Below are positions 40,017 to 49,442 of a DNA stretch of 64,000 nt, piece by piece. The position numbers and the translations under genes are program-made. The notes beneath the pieces were generated by a model that saw only the letters and a list, made by a program, of their open reading frames with translations, searched no databases and had not been told where the DNA came from. Origin of the DNA: Bacillota bacterium. GTDB lineage: Bacteria > Bacillota > Clostridia > TANB77 > CAG-465. The DNA lies in assembly GCA_023410645.1 (NCBI GenBank), contig JAEYPQ010000026.1:1-64000 (forward strand), written 5' to 3'. How positions within the stretch are numbered: the first letter of the stretch is position 1; the number at the start of each line of letters is the position of its first letter.

Positions 40017-41033
40017 TTACACCTCATTTTCTATTGCTACTGCATGTGCAATTCCTGGAATTGATTCACCTTGTAGTGATGATACATTACTCATAAGTGC
40101 ACCAGTTGCTAAAATTAATATTTTATTCATATTTTTACTTGTTAATTTATTATAAAAATAGCTACTAAATACACTACTCATACATCCACATCCACTTCCA
40201 CCACAGTGAGTATCTTGTTTTTCATGATCGTAAATTAAGGCACCACAATCATTGTGAATTCCATTTAAATCTATACCTTCTTTTTGAAATAAATCTACTA
40301 ATATTTCAGATCCAAGTACTCCTAAGTCACCTGTTACAATAGCATCATAATAATTTGCATTTCTTCCTGTATCAATCAGATGTGTCATAATAGTGCTAAA
40401 AGCAGCGGGTGCCATTGCAGCTCCCATATTTGTCATATCTTTTATACCTTTATCTACTATTTTACCAGGTGTAACATGAGTTATATATGGCGCTGCTCCA
40501 CCAACATCTTTTGGAACTATTAATGCAGCTCCAACTGCTGTTGTTGTACATTGAGCAGTTGGACTTTTTTGATTACCATGTTCAAGTGGCATTCTAAACT
40601 GTCTTTCTGCTGTGCAAAAATGTGAAGAAGCAGTTGCAATTGCTTTATTTGCATTTCCAGAATTTACAAAAAGTGAAGCTAAAGTTAAACCTTCAGTAAA
40701 TGTAGAACATGCACCGTAAAGACCGAAAAAAGGAATATTTAAGTCTCTTATACAATAAGCTGAAGCAATACACTGATTTAGTAAGTCTCCTGCAAAAATA
40801 TAATCTATATGCTCTCCATCAGTTCCAACCTTGGAAATTAAATCTTCAACGCAAGTTTTCATCATTTTACTTTCTGCCTTTTCAAAACTAGATTCACCAT
40901 AGAAAATATCATCGGTATGTAAACCGAAATATGAATTTAAAGGTCCCTGCATTTCTTTTGGTCCTACCATACTAGATGTCATTAAAATCTTAGGTGTATT
41001 TTCAAGTTTTATTGTTTGTGTACCAACTTTCAT
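40017..41033 (-). CDS. spoVAD: Stage V sporulation protein AD
   Basis: A 338-residue soluble thiolase-fold protein that binds dipicolinic acid. Motifs: KVGTQTIKLENTPKILMTSS at the start, FAGDLLNQCIASAYCIRDLN, then FGLYGACSTFTEGLTLAS and DCGALIYDHEKQDTHCGGSG. The length is normal. ATG 41033 follows AGGAGG, 10 bp after spoVAC. In spores it attaches to the inner-membrane SpoVA complex. Confidence 0.97.
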   Translation of the reverse strand: MKVGTQTIKLENTPKILMTSSMVGPKEMQGPLNSYFGLHTDDIFYGESSFEKAESKMMKTCVEDLISKVGTDGEHIDYIFAGDLLNQCIASAYCIRDLNIPFFGLYGACSTFTEGLTLASLFVNSGNANKAIATASSHFCTAERQFRMPLEHGNQKSPTAQCTTTAVGAALIVPKDVGGAAPYITHVTPGKIVDKGIKDMTNMGAAMAPAAFSTIMTHLIDTGRNANYYDAIVTGDLGVLGSEILVDLFQKEGIDLNGIHNDCGALIYDHEKQDTHCGGSGCGCMSSVFSSYFYNKLTSKNMNKILILATGALMSNVSSLQGESIPGIAHAVAIENEV

Positions 41034-41042
41034 TTTAACCTC

Positions 41043-41501
41043 CTATATAAATATTTTAATTAACCAGTATATAAGTCCAAATATTACAGAAGAAGTAATA
41101 CCATAAACAAGAACTGGACCAGCTACTTTAAACATATTTGCTCCAAGTCCCATTATATAACCTTCTGTTTTAAACTCTATTGCTGGAGCTACTATTGAAT
41201 TTGAAAATCCAGTTATTGGAACAGCAGAACCAGCACCACAGTATTTTCCAATTTTTGAATAAACATTTATTGAAGTTAAAAATGCTCCAATAAATATTAA
41301 TATTATTGAACATACTGAAGTCGCTTCTACTTTATCCATACCATAATAAAGTGCAATATCGTATATTAACTGCCCAAGCATACATATAAGTCCACCAGAA
41401 ATAAAAGCTAAAGTAATATTTTTAGCTATTGGACTATTTTTAGCCTTTTTGTCAACATAATCTGAATATTCTTGATTTGTCATATCAACATTTGTATTCA
41501 T
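41043..41501 (-). CDS. spoVAC: Stage V sporulation protein AC
   Basis: A 152-residue membrane protein, first gene of the operon. Motifs: FISGGLICMLGQLIYDIALY, AVPITGFSNSIVAPAIEFKT and GYIMGLGANMFKVAGPVLVYG. SpoVAC is the mechanosensitive, channel-like part of the DPA transporter. ATG 41501 is selected because AGGTG ends six bases upstream; the two starts before it overlap that site. A sigma-G promoter is expected upstream but I could not identify it. Confidence 0.96.
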   Translation of the reverse strand: MNTNVDMTNQEYSDYVDKKAKNSPIAKNITLAFISGGLICMLGQLIYDIALYYGMDKVEATSVCSIILIFIGAFLTSINVYSKIGKYCGAGSAVPITGFSNSIVAPAIEFKTEGYIMGLGANMFKVAGPVLVYGITSSVIFGLIYWLIKIFI

Positions 41502-41598
41502 AAACATCACCTAAAATTTATTATTTACAATTTTTATAATTTTAAACTAAATTTTACTTTTTTAAATTTAATATATTTTTTTATTTTTATTAAAAATG

Positions 41599-41627
41599 TT
41601 GAAAAGTAAAACAAAATCTGATATAAT
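41599..41627 (+). promoter_or_regulatory. Sigma-A promoter of the DivIVA-like gene
   Basis: TTGAAA at 41599, 17-bp spacer, TATAAT at 41622. Confidence 0.7.
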
Positions 41628-41665
41628 GTGAGCATTAATAGAAGTAGTTTTGGAGGTAGTTTTAG

Positions 41666-42085
41666 ATGGAGAATGATAAGAAATTTAGTAATGAAATGTT
41701 TGGCTACGACAAAAAAGAAGTTGAAGAATATATCAGAGAAATAAAAGCAGAATATGAAAGTAGAATTCAAGCAGAACGTTCAGATGCAAATAGACTTGCA
41801 AATGAGCTTACAATAGTTAAGAAAAAATTAGAAAGATATGAAATAGATTATATACAAAAACAAGAAAAAGTTGCTAATGCGTTAATAACAGCAGAAGATC
41901 AAGCAAAAAACATTGTTGAAAGTGCAAGATCAGAAGCAATGCTTGAAAAAGAAAGAATAGAAAATTTAATTGAAATGGAAAAAGAAAAACTTCTTGATAT
42001 AAAGAAAGAAGTTATAGATTTAAAGGAAAAGACAATTAGATTATTAGATAAATATAGTAACGATATGAATGAGTTACTTGATTAG
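41666..42085 (+). CDS. DivIVA-domain protein
   Basis: A 139-residue coiled-coil protein. The N-terminus NEMFGYDKKEVEEYIREI is the DivIVA-domain signature, followed by a continuous coiled coil from about 25 to 135. DivIVA family proteins mark curved membrane at poles and septa; short forms such as GpsB and others are uncertain in role. ATG 41666 follows GGAGGT. Close to spoVA and spoIIP but with its own vegetative-type promoter. Confidence 0.85.
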   Translation: MENDKKFSNEMFGYDKKEVEEYIREIKAEYESRIQAERSDANRLANELTIVKKKLERYEIDYIQKQEKVANALITAEDQAKNIVESARSEAMLEKERIENLIEMEKEKLLDIKKEVIDLKEKTIRLLDKYSNDMNELLD

Positions 42086-42135
42086 TCATATTATTTTTTA
42101 TGCCGTAATATAAATAAAACATAAGGAGATGTTTT

Positions 42136-43278
42136 ATGAAAGTTACGGTTGCTTTTTTGAAAGGCAAAAATCAAATATCAAATAATATTGAAAATTGGGT
42201 AAAAAAAATTATAAATAATATTTCAGCGTTTATATATGTTATATTTTTACTAGCTGCATTTACATTTTTTGTGAGATTTATAAAATTATCACCTTCTATA
42301 TTAGATTTTGCAACTGACTTTAGACAAGCAGAAGAAAAAAATGTAGAAATTAGTGATGTTATTTCTGTATTTTCATTATATAATTCACAAAATTATGTAT
42401 TAGATGAGGACCAAAAATCAAATAATCAAGTAGTGGCAGATGAAAATGCAACTGAGTTTGAAGCAATTGATTCAATGGCAGAAAATAAAGATTCTGAAGC
42501 AGTATTTGCAAAGAAACCTGAAGTCACAATTACAGAAAATAGCGCTAACATACAAAGAGTTTCAATTGGAGATATGAGAATATTAAATTACTCTACAAAT
42601 AGAAGTATAAATTTTGATGAATTATTAAGTGGAAATATAACTCTAACTAAAAAAAGTGATAAAATATTATTGTATAATACTCATACATCTGAGTCATACT
42701 CTAATAGTGATAAATATAAATTTGACTATAGTGGTACTAAACGTTCAATGGATGCAAGATATAATATGCTTGCAGTTGCAAAAGAATTTGATAAGAATTT
42801 GAAATCAAAAGGCTTTGACTCCATACAAAATACCACTCCTCATGACTATGGTACATATACAAGTGCATATGCAAAATCAAGAATTACTGTAAAAGATGCA
42901 ATTGCAAATTTAGGAAGAGTCGGAATTTCCATTGATGTACATAGAGATGCGGCAGCAGACTTAGAATTTAGACCGGTAGTTCAAATAAAAGGTGTCCAAG
43001 TAGCTCAATGCATGCTTGTTATGGGAATAGGAAATGATACTAGTAAAAATCCTTATTGGCAAGATAATTTAAAACTAGCATTTAAATTACAACAAATTGC
43101 AGATGATGTATATCCAGGATTATTTAGGCCTATGTATATTAGAAATTCGGTATATAATCAAGACTTAAATAAGTTTTCATTATTAATTGAAATTGGAGCA
43201 ACAGGAAATACATTAGAAGAAGCACTGCTTGCTACACGTTGTTTAACTAATTTATTAAATATTTTATATAAGGATTGA
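42136..43278 (+). CDS. spoIIP: Stage II sporulation protein P
   Basis: Membrane-anchored amidase and endopeptidase of the SpoIID-SpoIIP-SpoIIM engulfment machine. The protein of 380 residues has an N-terminal membrane helix (about 32-50, ISAFIYVIFLLAAFTFFV) and a catalytic domain from about 170: LLYNTHTSESY, VGISIDVHRDAAADLEFR and LLIEIGATGNTLEEAL, where His and Glu are metal ligands. ATG 42136 follows AAGGAGA, 50 bp after the DivIVA-like gene. Confidence 0.95.
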   Translation: MKVTVAFLKGKNQISNNIENWVKKIINNISAFIYVIFLLAAFTFFVRFIKLSPSILDFATDFRQAEEKNVEISDVISVFSLYNSQNYVLDEDQKSNNQVVADENATEFEAIDSMAENKDSEAVFAKKPEVTITENSANIQRVSIGDMRILNYSTNRSINFDELLSGNITLTKKSDKILLYNTHTSESYSNSDKYKFDYSGTKRSMDARYNMLAVAKEFDKNLKSKGFDSIQNTTPHDYGTYTSAYAKSRITVKDAIANLGRVGISIDVHRDAAADLEFRPVVQIKGVQVAQCMLVMGIGNDTSKNPYWQDNLKLAFKLQQIADDVYPGLFRPMYIRNSVYNQDLNKFSLLIEIGATGNTLEEALLATRCLTNLLNILYKD

Positions 43279-43304
43279 CGCATGTATTTTTATTGTGATA
43301 TAAT
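43275..43304 (+). promoter_or_regulatory. Sigma-A promoter of topA
   Basis: TTGACG at 43275 (overlapping the spoIIP stop codon), 18-bp spacer, TATAAT at 43299. Confidence 0.7.
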
Positions 43305-43337
43305 AGACTGAAAATTCAAAAGAGAGGTAGAGATAAA

Positions 43338-45338
43338 ATGGCAAATAAACTAGTTATAGTTGAGTCCCCATCAAAGGCTAAGACTATAAAAAAATATTTG
43401 GGAAGTGATTATGAAGTTGTGGCATCTCAAGGTCACATTATAGATTTGCCTATAAGTAAACTTGGCGTTGATATAGAAAATGACTTTAAACCTGAATATA
43501 TAACAATGAAGGGAAAAGCTAAAATATTAAAAGAAATAAAAGATAAAGCAAAAGGTAAGAAATTTGTATATCTTGCAACCGACCCTGATAGGGAGGGAGA
43601 AGCAATAGCATGGCATTTAAAAAATTCTTTAAATATAAATGATAAAGAAAAATGTAGAATAGAATTTAATGAAATAACTAAAAACGCAGTAAAAAAAGCT
43701 GTTGAAAATGCAAGAAGTGTAGATCAAAATTTAGTTGATGCTCAACAAGCAAGAAGAATACTAGATAGAATAGTTGGATATAAACTATCACCATTACTTT
43801 GGAAAAAGATAAAAAAAGGTTTAAGTGCTGGACGTGTTCAATCAGTTGCACTAAAGATTATAGTTGATAGAGAAAGAGAAATAAGAGATTTTGTTAAAGA
43901 AGAATATTGGAATTTAACAGTGAAATTATCAAATGGAAAAGATTTAATACTATCTAAATTTTATGGTAGTATTACCAAAAAGATTGAATTAAAAAATGAG
44001 CCTCAAGTAGATAGCATAATAAAAGAAATAGATAAAAAAGAATATAAAGTTATAGATGTAAAAAAGAGTGAAAGAAAAAGAAATCCTGCTCCACCATTTA
44101 CAACATCTTCACTTCAACAAGAAGCATCAAGAAAACTTGGCTTTGGTGTTAAGAAAACAATGATGGTTGCTCAAAAATTATATGAATCTGGATATATCAC
44201 ATACATGAGAACAGACTCAACTAGAATATCTGAAGATGCAAGAAATATGGCAAAAGAATATATAACTGAAAAATTTGGACAAAATTATTATAATAATAGA
44301 TATTATAAAACAAATCAAAATGCACAAGATGCTCATGAAGCTATAAGACCAAGTAATTTAGAAAATATAGGAATTGTACTAGAAAGTGCAACAAGAGATG
44401 AGCAAAGATTATTTACTTTAATACTTAATAGGTTTTTAGCAAGTCAAATGGAAAATGCAGTATATGATACAACAAAAATAAAAATTCAAGTTGAAAATTA
44501 TATTTTTGTTACAAATGGAAGTGTAATTAAATTTGATGGATTTATGAAGTTATATACTGAGGGAAAAGATGATAGTAATTCAAATAATGTAGAAAACAGT
44601 GATGATTATGAAGATGAAAATATTTTACCAGATTTAAAAGTTGGTGATATATTAAAACAAAAAGAATTAAAGAAAGAGCAAAAATTCACTGAACCACCAT
44701 CAAGATATACTGAAGCAAGTTTAGTTAAGGCTTTGGAAGAAAAAGGTATAGGTAGACCAAGTACATATGCTCCAACTATTTCCACAATATTAGAAAGATT
44801 ATATGTAGAAAAAGAAAATAAATATTTAATGCCAACAGAACTTGGTGAAATTGTAAATAAATTAATGGAAGATAATTTTAAAAATATAGTTGATGTTACT
44901 TTTACTGCTGATATGGAAAATAAATTAGATTTAGTAGCTGAAGATAAAGAAAACTATGTAGAAATGTTAAAAGAATTTTATGATCCATTTATAACTAATT
45001 TACAAGATGTTGAAGGTAAAATTGAAAAAGTAAAAATACCTGAAAAAGAAACTGATATAAAATGTGAATTATGTGGAAGAAACATGGTTATAAAACAAGG
45101 AAGATTTGGAGAATTTCTTGCTTGTCCAGGATATCCAGAATGTAAAAACACAAAACCAATTGTAAAATCAATTGATACACCATGTCCTAAATGTGGTGGA
45201 AAAATACTCGTAAAAAAGACAAAGGCAAAAAGAACTTATTACATTTGTGAAAATAATAATCCTTCAAACGATGGTGAAAATAAATGTGATTATATCTCTT
45301 GGAATAAGCCTAAAAAAGAAAAAAAAGAAGATATATAA
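43338..45338 (+). CDS. topA: DNA topoisomerase I
   Basis: Type IA enzyme relaxing negative supercoils. The TOPRIM domain opens with VIVESPSKAKTIKKYLGSDY; DxDxE is in LATDPDREGEAIAWH; the catalytic Tyr lies in GYITYMRTDSTRIS near residue 300. The C-terminus carries zinc ribbons: CELCGRNM...CPGYPEC, a complete four-Cys set, and CPKCGGKI...C...C. The 666-residue length is normal. ATG 43338 follows AGAGAGGT. It is usually next to dprA or trmFO; here it follows spoIIP. Confidence 0.97.
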   Translation: MANKLVIVESPSKAKTIKKYLGSDYEVVASQGHIIDLPISKLGVDIENDFKPEYITMKGKAKILKEIKDKAKGKKFVYLATDPDREGEAIAWHLKNSLNINDKEKCRIEFNEITKNAVKKAVENARSVDQNLVDAQQARRILDRIVGYKLSPLLWKKIKKGLSAGRVQSVALKIIVDREREIRDFVKEEYWNLTVKLSNGKDLILSKFYGSITKKIELKNEPQVDSIIKEIDKKEYKVIDVKKSERKRNPAPPFTTSSLQQEASRKLGFGVKKTMMVAQKLYESGYITYMRTDSTRISEDARNMAKEYITEKFGQNYYNNRYYKTNQNAQDAHEAIRPSNLENIGIVLESATRDEQRLFTLILNRFLASQMENAVYDTTKIKIQVENYIFVTNGSVIKFDGFMKLYTEGKDDSNSNNVENSDDYEDENILPDLKVGDILKQKELKKEQKFTEPPSRYTEASLVKALEEKGIGRPSTYAPTISTILERLYVEKENKYLMPTELGEIVNKLMEDNFKNIVDVTFTADMENKLDLVAEDKENYVEMLKEFYDPFITNLQDVEGKIEKVKIPEKETDIKCELCGRNMVIKQGRFGEFLACPGYPECKNTKPIVKSIDTPCPKCGGKILVKKTKAKRTYYICENNNPSNDGENKCDYISWNKPKKEKKEDI

Positions 45339-45341
45339 AAT

Positions 45342-45376
45342 TTAAGGAGTGCCATTTGCACTTCTTAAGTTATTTT
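45342..45376 (+). terminator. Weak terminator after topA
   Basis: TTAAGGAGTGC, loop CATTT, GCACTTCTTAA with one G-U pair, then GTTATTTT. The T-run is imperfect. Confidence 0.55.
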
Positions 45377-45409
45377 AAATGAGTTTCGATTTATTCTAAC
45401 CTAAATATC

Positions 45410-45437
45410 TTGCTTTTTTATAGAAATGATGTATAAT
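45410..45437 (+). promoter_or_regulatory. Probable sigma-A promoter of frr
   Basis: TTGCTT at 45410, 16-bp spacer, TATAAT at 45432. Confidence 0.6.
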
Positions 45438-45464
45438 ATTATTATGATTAACTAGGAGGTTAAT

Positions 45465-46013
45465 ATGGATTATAGTATAATTGAAGAGAAAATGGAAAAA
45501 ACAATATTTCATTTAGAAGAAGAACTTGCAAATATAAGAGCGGGTAGAGCAAATCCTGCAATATTAAATAAAATAATGGTTGAGTATTATGGTGCATTAA
45601 CACCAGTAAATCAAGTCGGTTCTATATCAGTTCCAGAACCAAGACAAATACTTATAACACCTTGGGATAAAAGTGTTGTAGGTGCAATAAATAAAGCTAT
45701 ACAACAATCAGATATTGGACTAAATCCTATGAATGATGGAAATTCAATAAGACTTACTTTTCCAGAATTAAATGAAGATAGAAGAAAAGAACTTTGTAAA
45801 CAATCAAAAAATTTAGGCGAAGAAACAAAAATTGCTATTAGAAATATAAGAAGAGATTCAATTGATAGTGTGAAAGCAGAACAAAAATCTAATAATATAA
45901 CTGAAGATGAATTAAAAGTAGCTGAGGAAAAAATACAAAAAATTACTGATAAATACGTTGAAACTGTGGATAAACTTGTATCAAATAAAGAAAAAGAGAT
46001 AATGGAAGTATAA
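45465..46013 (+). CDS. frr: Ribosome recycling factor
   Basis: The 182-residue tRNA-mimicking protein that splits post-termination ribosomes with EF-G. Motifs: LEEELANIRAGRANPAILNK, VEYYGALTPVNQVGSISVPE and GNSIRLTFPELNEDRRKELC. Starts at ATG 45465 after AGGAGGT. In most Firmicutes frr follows tsf and pyrH and precedes uppS. Here it heads an frr-cdsA-rseP cluster without pyrH, uppS or dxr. Confidence 0.98.
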   Translation: MDYSIIEEKMEKTIFHLEEELANIRAGRANPAILNKIMVEYYGALTPVNQVGSISVPEPRQILITPWDKSVVGAINKAIQQSDIGLNPMNDGNSIRLTFPELNEDRRKELCKQSKNLGEETKIAIRNIRRDSIDSVKAEQKSNNITEDELKVAEEKIQKITDKYVETVDKLVSNKEKEIMEV

Positions 46014-46030
46014 AAGTAAGGGTTGGTAGT

Positions 46031-46849
46031 GTGAAAAAGAGATTAGTATCAAGTATAATATTCATGGCAATATTAATATTAATAATGTTTGTAAATAAAC
46101 CAGTTGTGGATACAATAATTGTAACTACACTTTCAATTTTAGGTATATACGAATATAATAAGGCTTTTAAAAATGCTGGATATAATCCAATAACTTGGGT
46201 AGGTTATTTAAGTTGCGGGTTAATATTTACTATGGGAGGCCTAATGAATGATAGCAATAAAGTGTTGCTTACTAAAATAGGTTTACCAACATTACTCATT
46301 TTAATATTTATGTATATGATAATAACAAATTTAAAAAGAAATGTAATTGATGTCGCAATAACAGTACTGTCTCTTGTATATATACCATTTATGTTTTCAT
46401 TTTTGAAACTTATCTTAATGATGGATCAAGGAAGAATTCTGATTTGGTATGTATTTTTAGGAGCTTTTGCAAGTGATGTATTTGCATATTTAGTTGGAAC
46501 GAAATTTGGCAAGCATAAATTATGCCCTAGTATAAGTCCTAATAAGACTGTTGAAGGCTTGATTGGGGGCATTATTGGAGTTGTAATATCATATATTATA
46601 TTAACTCTAATAGCTAATACATATTTTAATTTAAATTTAAATATGATTACAATATTATTTGCAGGGATTATAGCTGGACTTTCTGGGGTTTTTGGAGATT
46701 TAACAGCATCTGCGATTAAAAGATTTTGTAAAATTAAAGATTTTAGTAATATTATACCTGGTCATGGTGGTATATTAGATAGATTTGATAGTATACTATT
46801 TGTAGCACCAGTAATATATATGTTTTTAAAACTATATATATTTATGTAG
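46031..46849 (+). CDS. cdsA: Phosphatidate cytidylyltransferase
   Basis: Makes CDP-diacylglycerol for phospholipid synthesis. The 272-residue membrane protein has about eight helices and the CdsA motifs: SDVFAYLVGTKFGKHKLCPS, SPNKTVEGLIGG and GDLTASAIKRFCKIKDF with PGHGGILDRFDSILF. The start is GTG 46031, 17 bp after frr, with AAGGGTTGG upstream. It is followed by rseP 18 bp later. Confidence 0.96.
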   Translation: MKKRLVSSIIFMAILILIMFVNKPVVDTIIVTTLSILGIYEYNKAFKNAGYNPITWVGYLSCGLIFTMGGLMNDSNKVLLTKIGLPTLLILIFMYMIITNLKRNVIDVAITVLSLVYIPFMFSFLKLILMMDQGRILIWYVFLGAFASDVFAYLVGTKFGKHKLCPSISPNKTVEGLIGGIIGVVISYIILTLIANTYFNLNLNMITILFAGIIAGLSGVFGDLTASAIKRFCKIKDFSNIIPGHGGILDRFDSILFVAPVIYMFLKLYIFM

Positions 46850-46867
46850 TAATAAGGAGGAAAAAAT

Positions 46868-48121
46868 TTGCTTGATTTTATTATTACAATATTAAAGTTA
46901 GTTGTAGTACTAGGAATAGTAACTACAATACATGAATTTGGACATTTTCTATTTGCAAAACTATTTAAAATGGGAGTAAATGAATTTTCTATTGGATTCG
47001 GTCCCAAAATATTTCAAAAGAAATATAAAGAAACTTTTTATTCTTTAAGATGCATACCACTTGGTGGATATTGTGCAATTGAAGGAGAAGCAGGAGATTC
47101 AGAGAGAGAAGATTCATTTGTAAAAAAGAATGTATTTCAAAAAGTAATAGTGCTCGTTATGGGTGCAACATTTAATGCTTTACTTGCAATTGCATTATTC
47201 TTATTTGTTGCTTTTTCATTTCCATCATTTAATACAAAAATAACATCATTTTCTCCAGATTCAGTTTCAGAGAAAGCTGGATTACGTGAAGGTGATATGA
47301 TAACGTCAATTAATGGAGAAAAAGTAGATTTATTTTCTGAAGTACTAAATTTTAAACCTAGCGATAGTAATGATGTTAAGGTAGAATATATAAGGGAAAA
47401 TCAAAAATATGAAACTACTATAAAAGATGCTAATATTAATACAGGATATATAGGAGTATCGTTTAAAGTATCTGATGATGGATCTTATGTTACGAGTATA
47501 GTAGATATGATTGCATCTGGTAATAGAGCATTTGAGGCTGGTTTAAAATCTGGTGATAAGATATTATCTATAAATGAAATAACAACAAATACTTCTGATG
47601 ATGTAATATCAATTGTAAGGGATAATATTGAAAAACCACTTGATTTTGAAATAGAACGTGATGGTCAAACAATGAAAAAGACAATTACACCTGCATCAAA
47701 ACGTACATTCGATTTAGGAATAAGTTCTACTGAAGAAGTAAAAACCACATTTTCACTAGCAATATCTTCTTCTATTGAAAATGTTAAAAATATTGTTGGT
47801 TCATATGTAGATTTATTTAAAGGAAAAGTTGGAATAAAAGATATGTCTGGAATAGTTGGAATAGGAGAAGTAGTATCAAAAACAAGTGGATTCCTAGATT
47901 TTATAAATCTAGTTGGAATAATAAGTTTAGCTGTTGGTGTTGCAAATCTTATGCCATTTCCACCACTTGATGGAGGAAAAGTTGTTATAGTTATAGGTGA
48001 GGCAATAACTAGAAAAAAAATATCACTTAAGACTGAAGCTATAATATCATATATTGGTTTTGGACTATTAATTTTACTTACACTTGTAGTCACATATAAT
48101 GATATTATTAGAATATTTTAA
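46868..48121 (+). CDS. rseP: RseP-type site-2 intramembrane metalloprotease
   Basis: Cleaves transmembrane anti-sigma or signal-peptide remnants. Zinc motif TTIHEFGHFLFAKL near residue 18-31, conserved GFGPKIF, two PDZ domains (about 125-190 and 215-290), and the second site NLMPFPPLDGGKV near 365. The length of 417 is normal. It starts at TTG 46868 after AAGGAGG with seven-base spacing; no ATG fits. Last gene of the frr-cdsA-rseP operon. Confidence 0.95.
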   Translation: MLDFIITILKLVVVLGIVTTIHEFGHFLFAKLFKMGVNEFSIGFGPKIFQKKYKETFYSLRCIPLGGYCAIEGEAGDSEREDSFVKKNVFQKVIVLVMGATFNALLAIALFLFVAFSFPSFNTKITSFSPDSVSEKAGLREGDMITSINGEKVDLFSEVLNFKPSDSNDVKVEYIRENQKYETTIKDANINTGYIGVSFKVSDDGSYVTSIVDMIASGNRAFEAGLKSGDKILSINEITTNTSDDVISIVRDNIEKPLDFEIERDGQTMKKTITPASKRTFDLGISSTEEVKTTFSLAISSSIENVKNIVGSYVDLFKGKVGIKDMSGIVGIGEVVSKTSGFLDFINLVGIISLAVGVANLMPFPPLDGGKVVIVIGEAITRKKISLKTEAIISYIGFGLLILLTLVVTYNDIIRIF

Positions 48122-48183
48122 TATAATTAACTAGGATCAGTAATGAAAATTTCTGGTCCTTAATTTATGAGGAGATTGTTATT

Positions 48184-49041
48184 ATGAGTTTAGAAATTAA
48201 AACAACTAATTTAGGTGCAGAAATTATTAGTGTAAAATTTAATGGGGAAGAAAAAATTCACCAAGGGAGTAATGTATTAGATAAAAATGGTAACGTATTT
48301 TGGAAAAGACATGCACCAGTTCTTTTCCCAATTGTAGGAAGTTTAAAAGATAATAAAACAATAATAAATGGTAAAGAATACTATATGAGTCAACATGGTT
48401 TTGCAAGAGATATGAATTTTGAATTAATAGAAAAAAATGACAATATTCACTCATATGTTTTAAAATCTTCAAATGAGACATTAGAAAAATATCCATTTGA
48501 TTTTGAGTTATATATAACTTATGTTGTTAATAATGATAAATTGATTACAAAATATAAAGTGATAAATAAAGATAGTAAAAAGATGCCATTTGGTATTGGT
48601 GGACATCCTGCATTTATTTGCAATATATCAAATAATGATAGTTATATTGAATTTGATGTTCATCAAGAGAAAATTGAATTTTTACAACTTGAAAATGGAT
48701 TAATTAAGGAATATCCAGTTAAACTTGATATATTAAAAAATAAAAAAAGAATTGATTTAAATAATGAGTTGTTTTTTAATGATGCTATAATAATGAAAAA
48801 TGTATCTGGTGATAATGTTTATCTAAAAAATAAAGATAATGAAATATTAAAATTTAATTTTAAAGGATTCCCATATCTTGCATTATGGTCAAAAGAGAAT
48901 GCACCATTTGTATGTATAGAACCATGGTACACAATTGCTGATAAAATAAATACAGATGGAATGTTTGAAAATAAGGAAGGAACAATAATACTAGATCCAG
49001 ATAAAAGCTTTGAATGTGAATATGAAGTTCAATTTAAATAA
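48184..49041 (+). CDS. Aldose 1-epimerase family protein
   Basis: A 285-residue protein with the galactose-mutarotase fold: KTTNLGAEIISVKFNGEEKI at the start, then FWKRHAPVLFPIVGSLKDN, MSQHGFARDMNFEL, and GIGGHPAFICN carrying the second His. IEPWYTIAD closes the domain. Conserved His residues at about 82 (QHG) and 143 (GGHP) would be catalytic. It is nearest the LacX-like branch; the sugar substrate is unknown. ATG 48184 follows GAGGAGA. Confidence 0.92.
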   Translation: MSLEIKTTNLGAEIISVKFNGEEKIHQGSNVLDKNGNVFWKRHAPVLFPIVGSLKDNKTIINGKEYYMSQHGFARDMNFELIEKNDNIHSYVLKSSNETLEKYPFDFELYITYVVNNDKLITKYKVINKDSKKMPFGIGGHPAFICNISNNDSYIEFDVHQEKIEFLQLENGLIKEYPVKLDILKNKKRIDLNNELFFNDAIIMKNVSGDNVYLKNKDNEILKFNFKGFPYLALWSKENAPFVCIEPWYTIADKINTDGMFENKEGTIILDPDKSFECEYEVQFK

Positions 49042-49106
49042 AAATAATAGTCATAAAAATTGTGTAGACAAGTATAATAATACTGTATAGAATAGGAGGA
49101 ATTCTA

Positions 49107-49358
49107 ATGCAGTATTTTGTACTTTTTCTTACTATAATTGCTGTAATTATAGTAGCTAAATTCTTATCATGGCCATTAAGAAGTATAATTAAACTAATAA
49201 TCAATATTGCAATTGGTCTATTATTAATTTTACTTGTAAATATATTTGGAGTAAATATTGGACTTCATATACCATTTAATATTGTAACTGCAATTATTGC
49301 TGGTATATTGGGGGTTCCGGGTGTTATTTGCCTTATTATTTTAAATTATATTTTTTAA
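49107..49358 (+). CDS. bofA: BofA-family pro-sigma-K processing inhibitor
   Basis: An 83-residue membrane protein with two to three helices, matching BofA: FLSWPLRSIIKLIINIAIGL, LLVNIFGVNIGLHIPFN, then IVTAIIAGILGVPGVICLII at the end. In Bacillus BofA holds SpoIVFB inactive in the mother cell. In clostridia, where sigma-K is often not processed this way, its role is unclear. ATG 49107 follows AGGAGGA. Confidence 0.9.
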   Translation: MQYFVLFLTIIAVIIVAKFLSWPLRSIIKLIINIAIGLLLILLVNIFGVNIGLHIPFNIVTAIIAGILGVPGVICLIILNYIF

Positions 49359-49442
49359 TTTTGAAAATAAAAAATAATCAAATTGTATATTAAAGTCTAA
49401 ATTGATAAAAATATTACTAAAAAAGTATTTTTAGGAGGTAAC

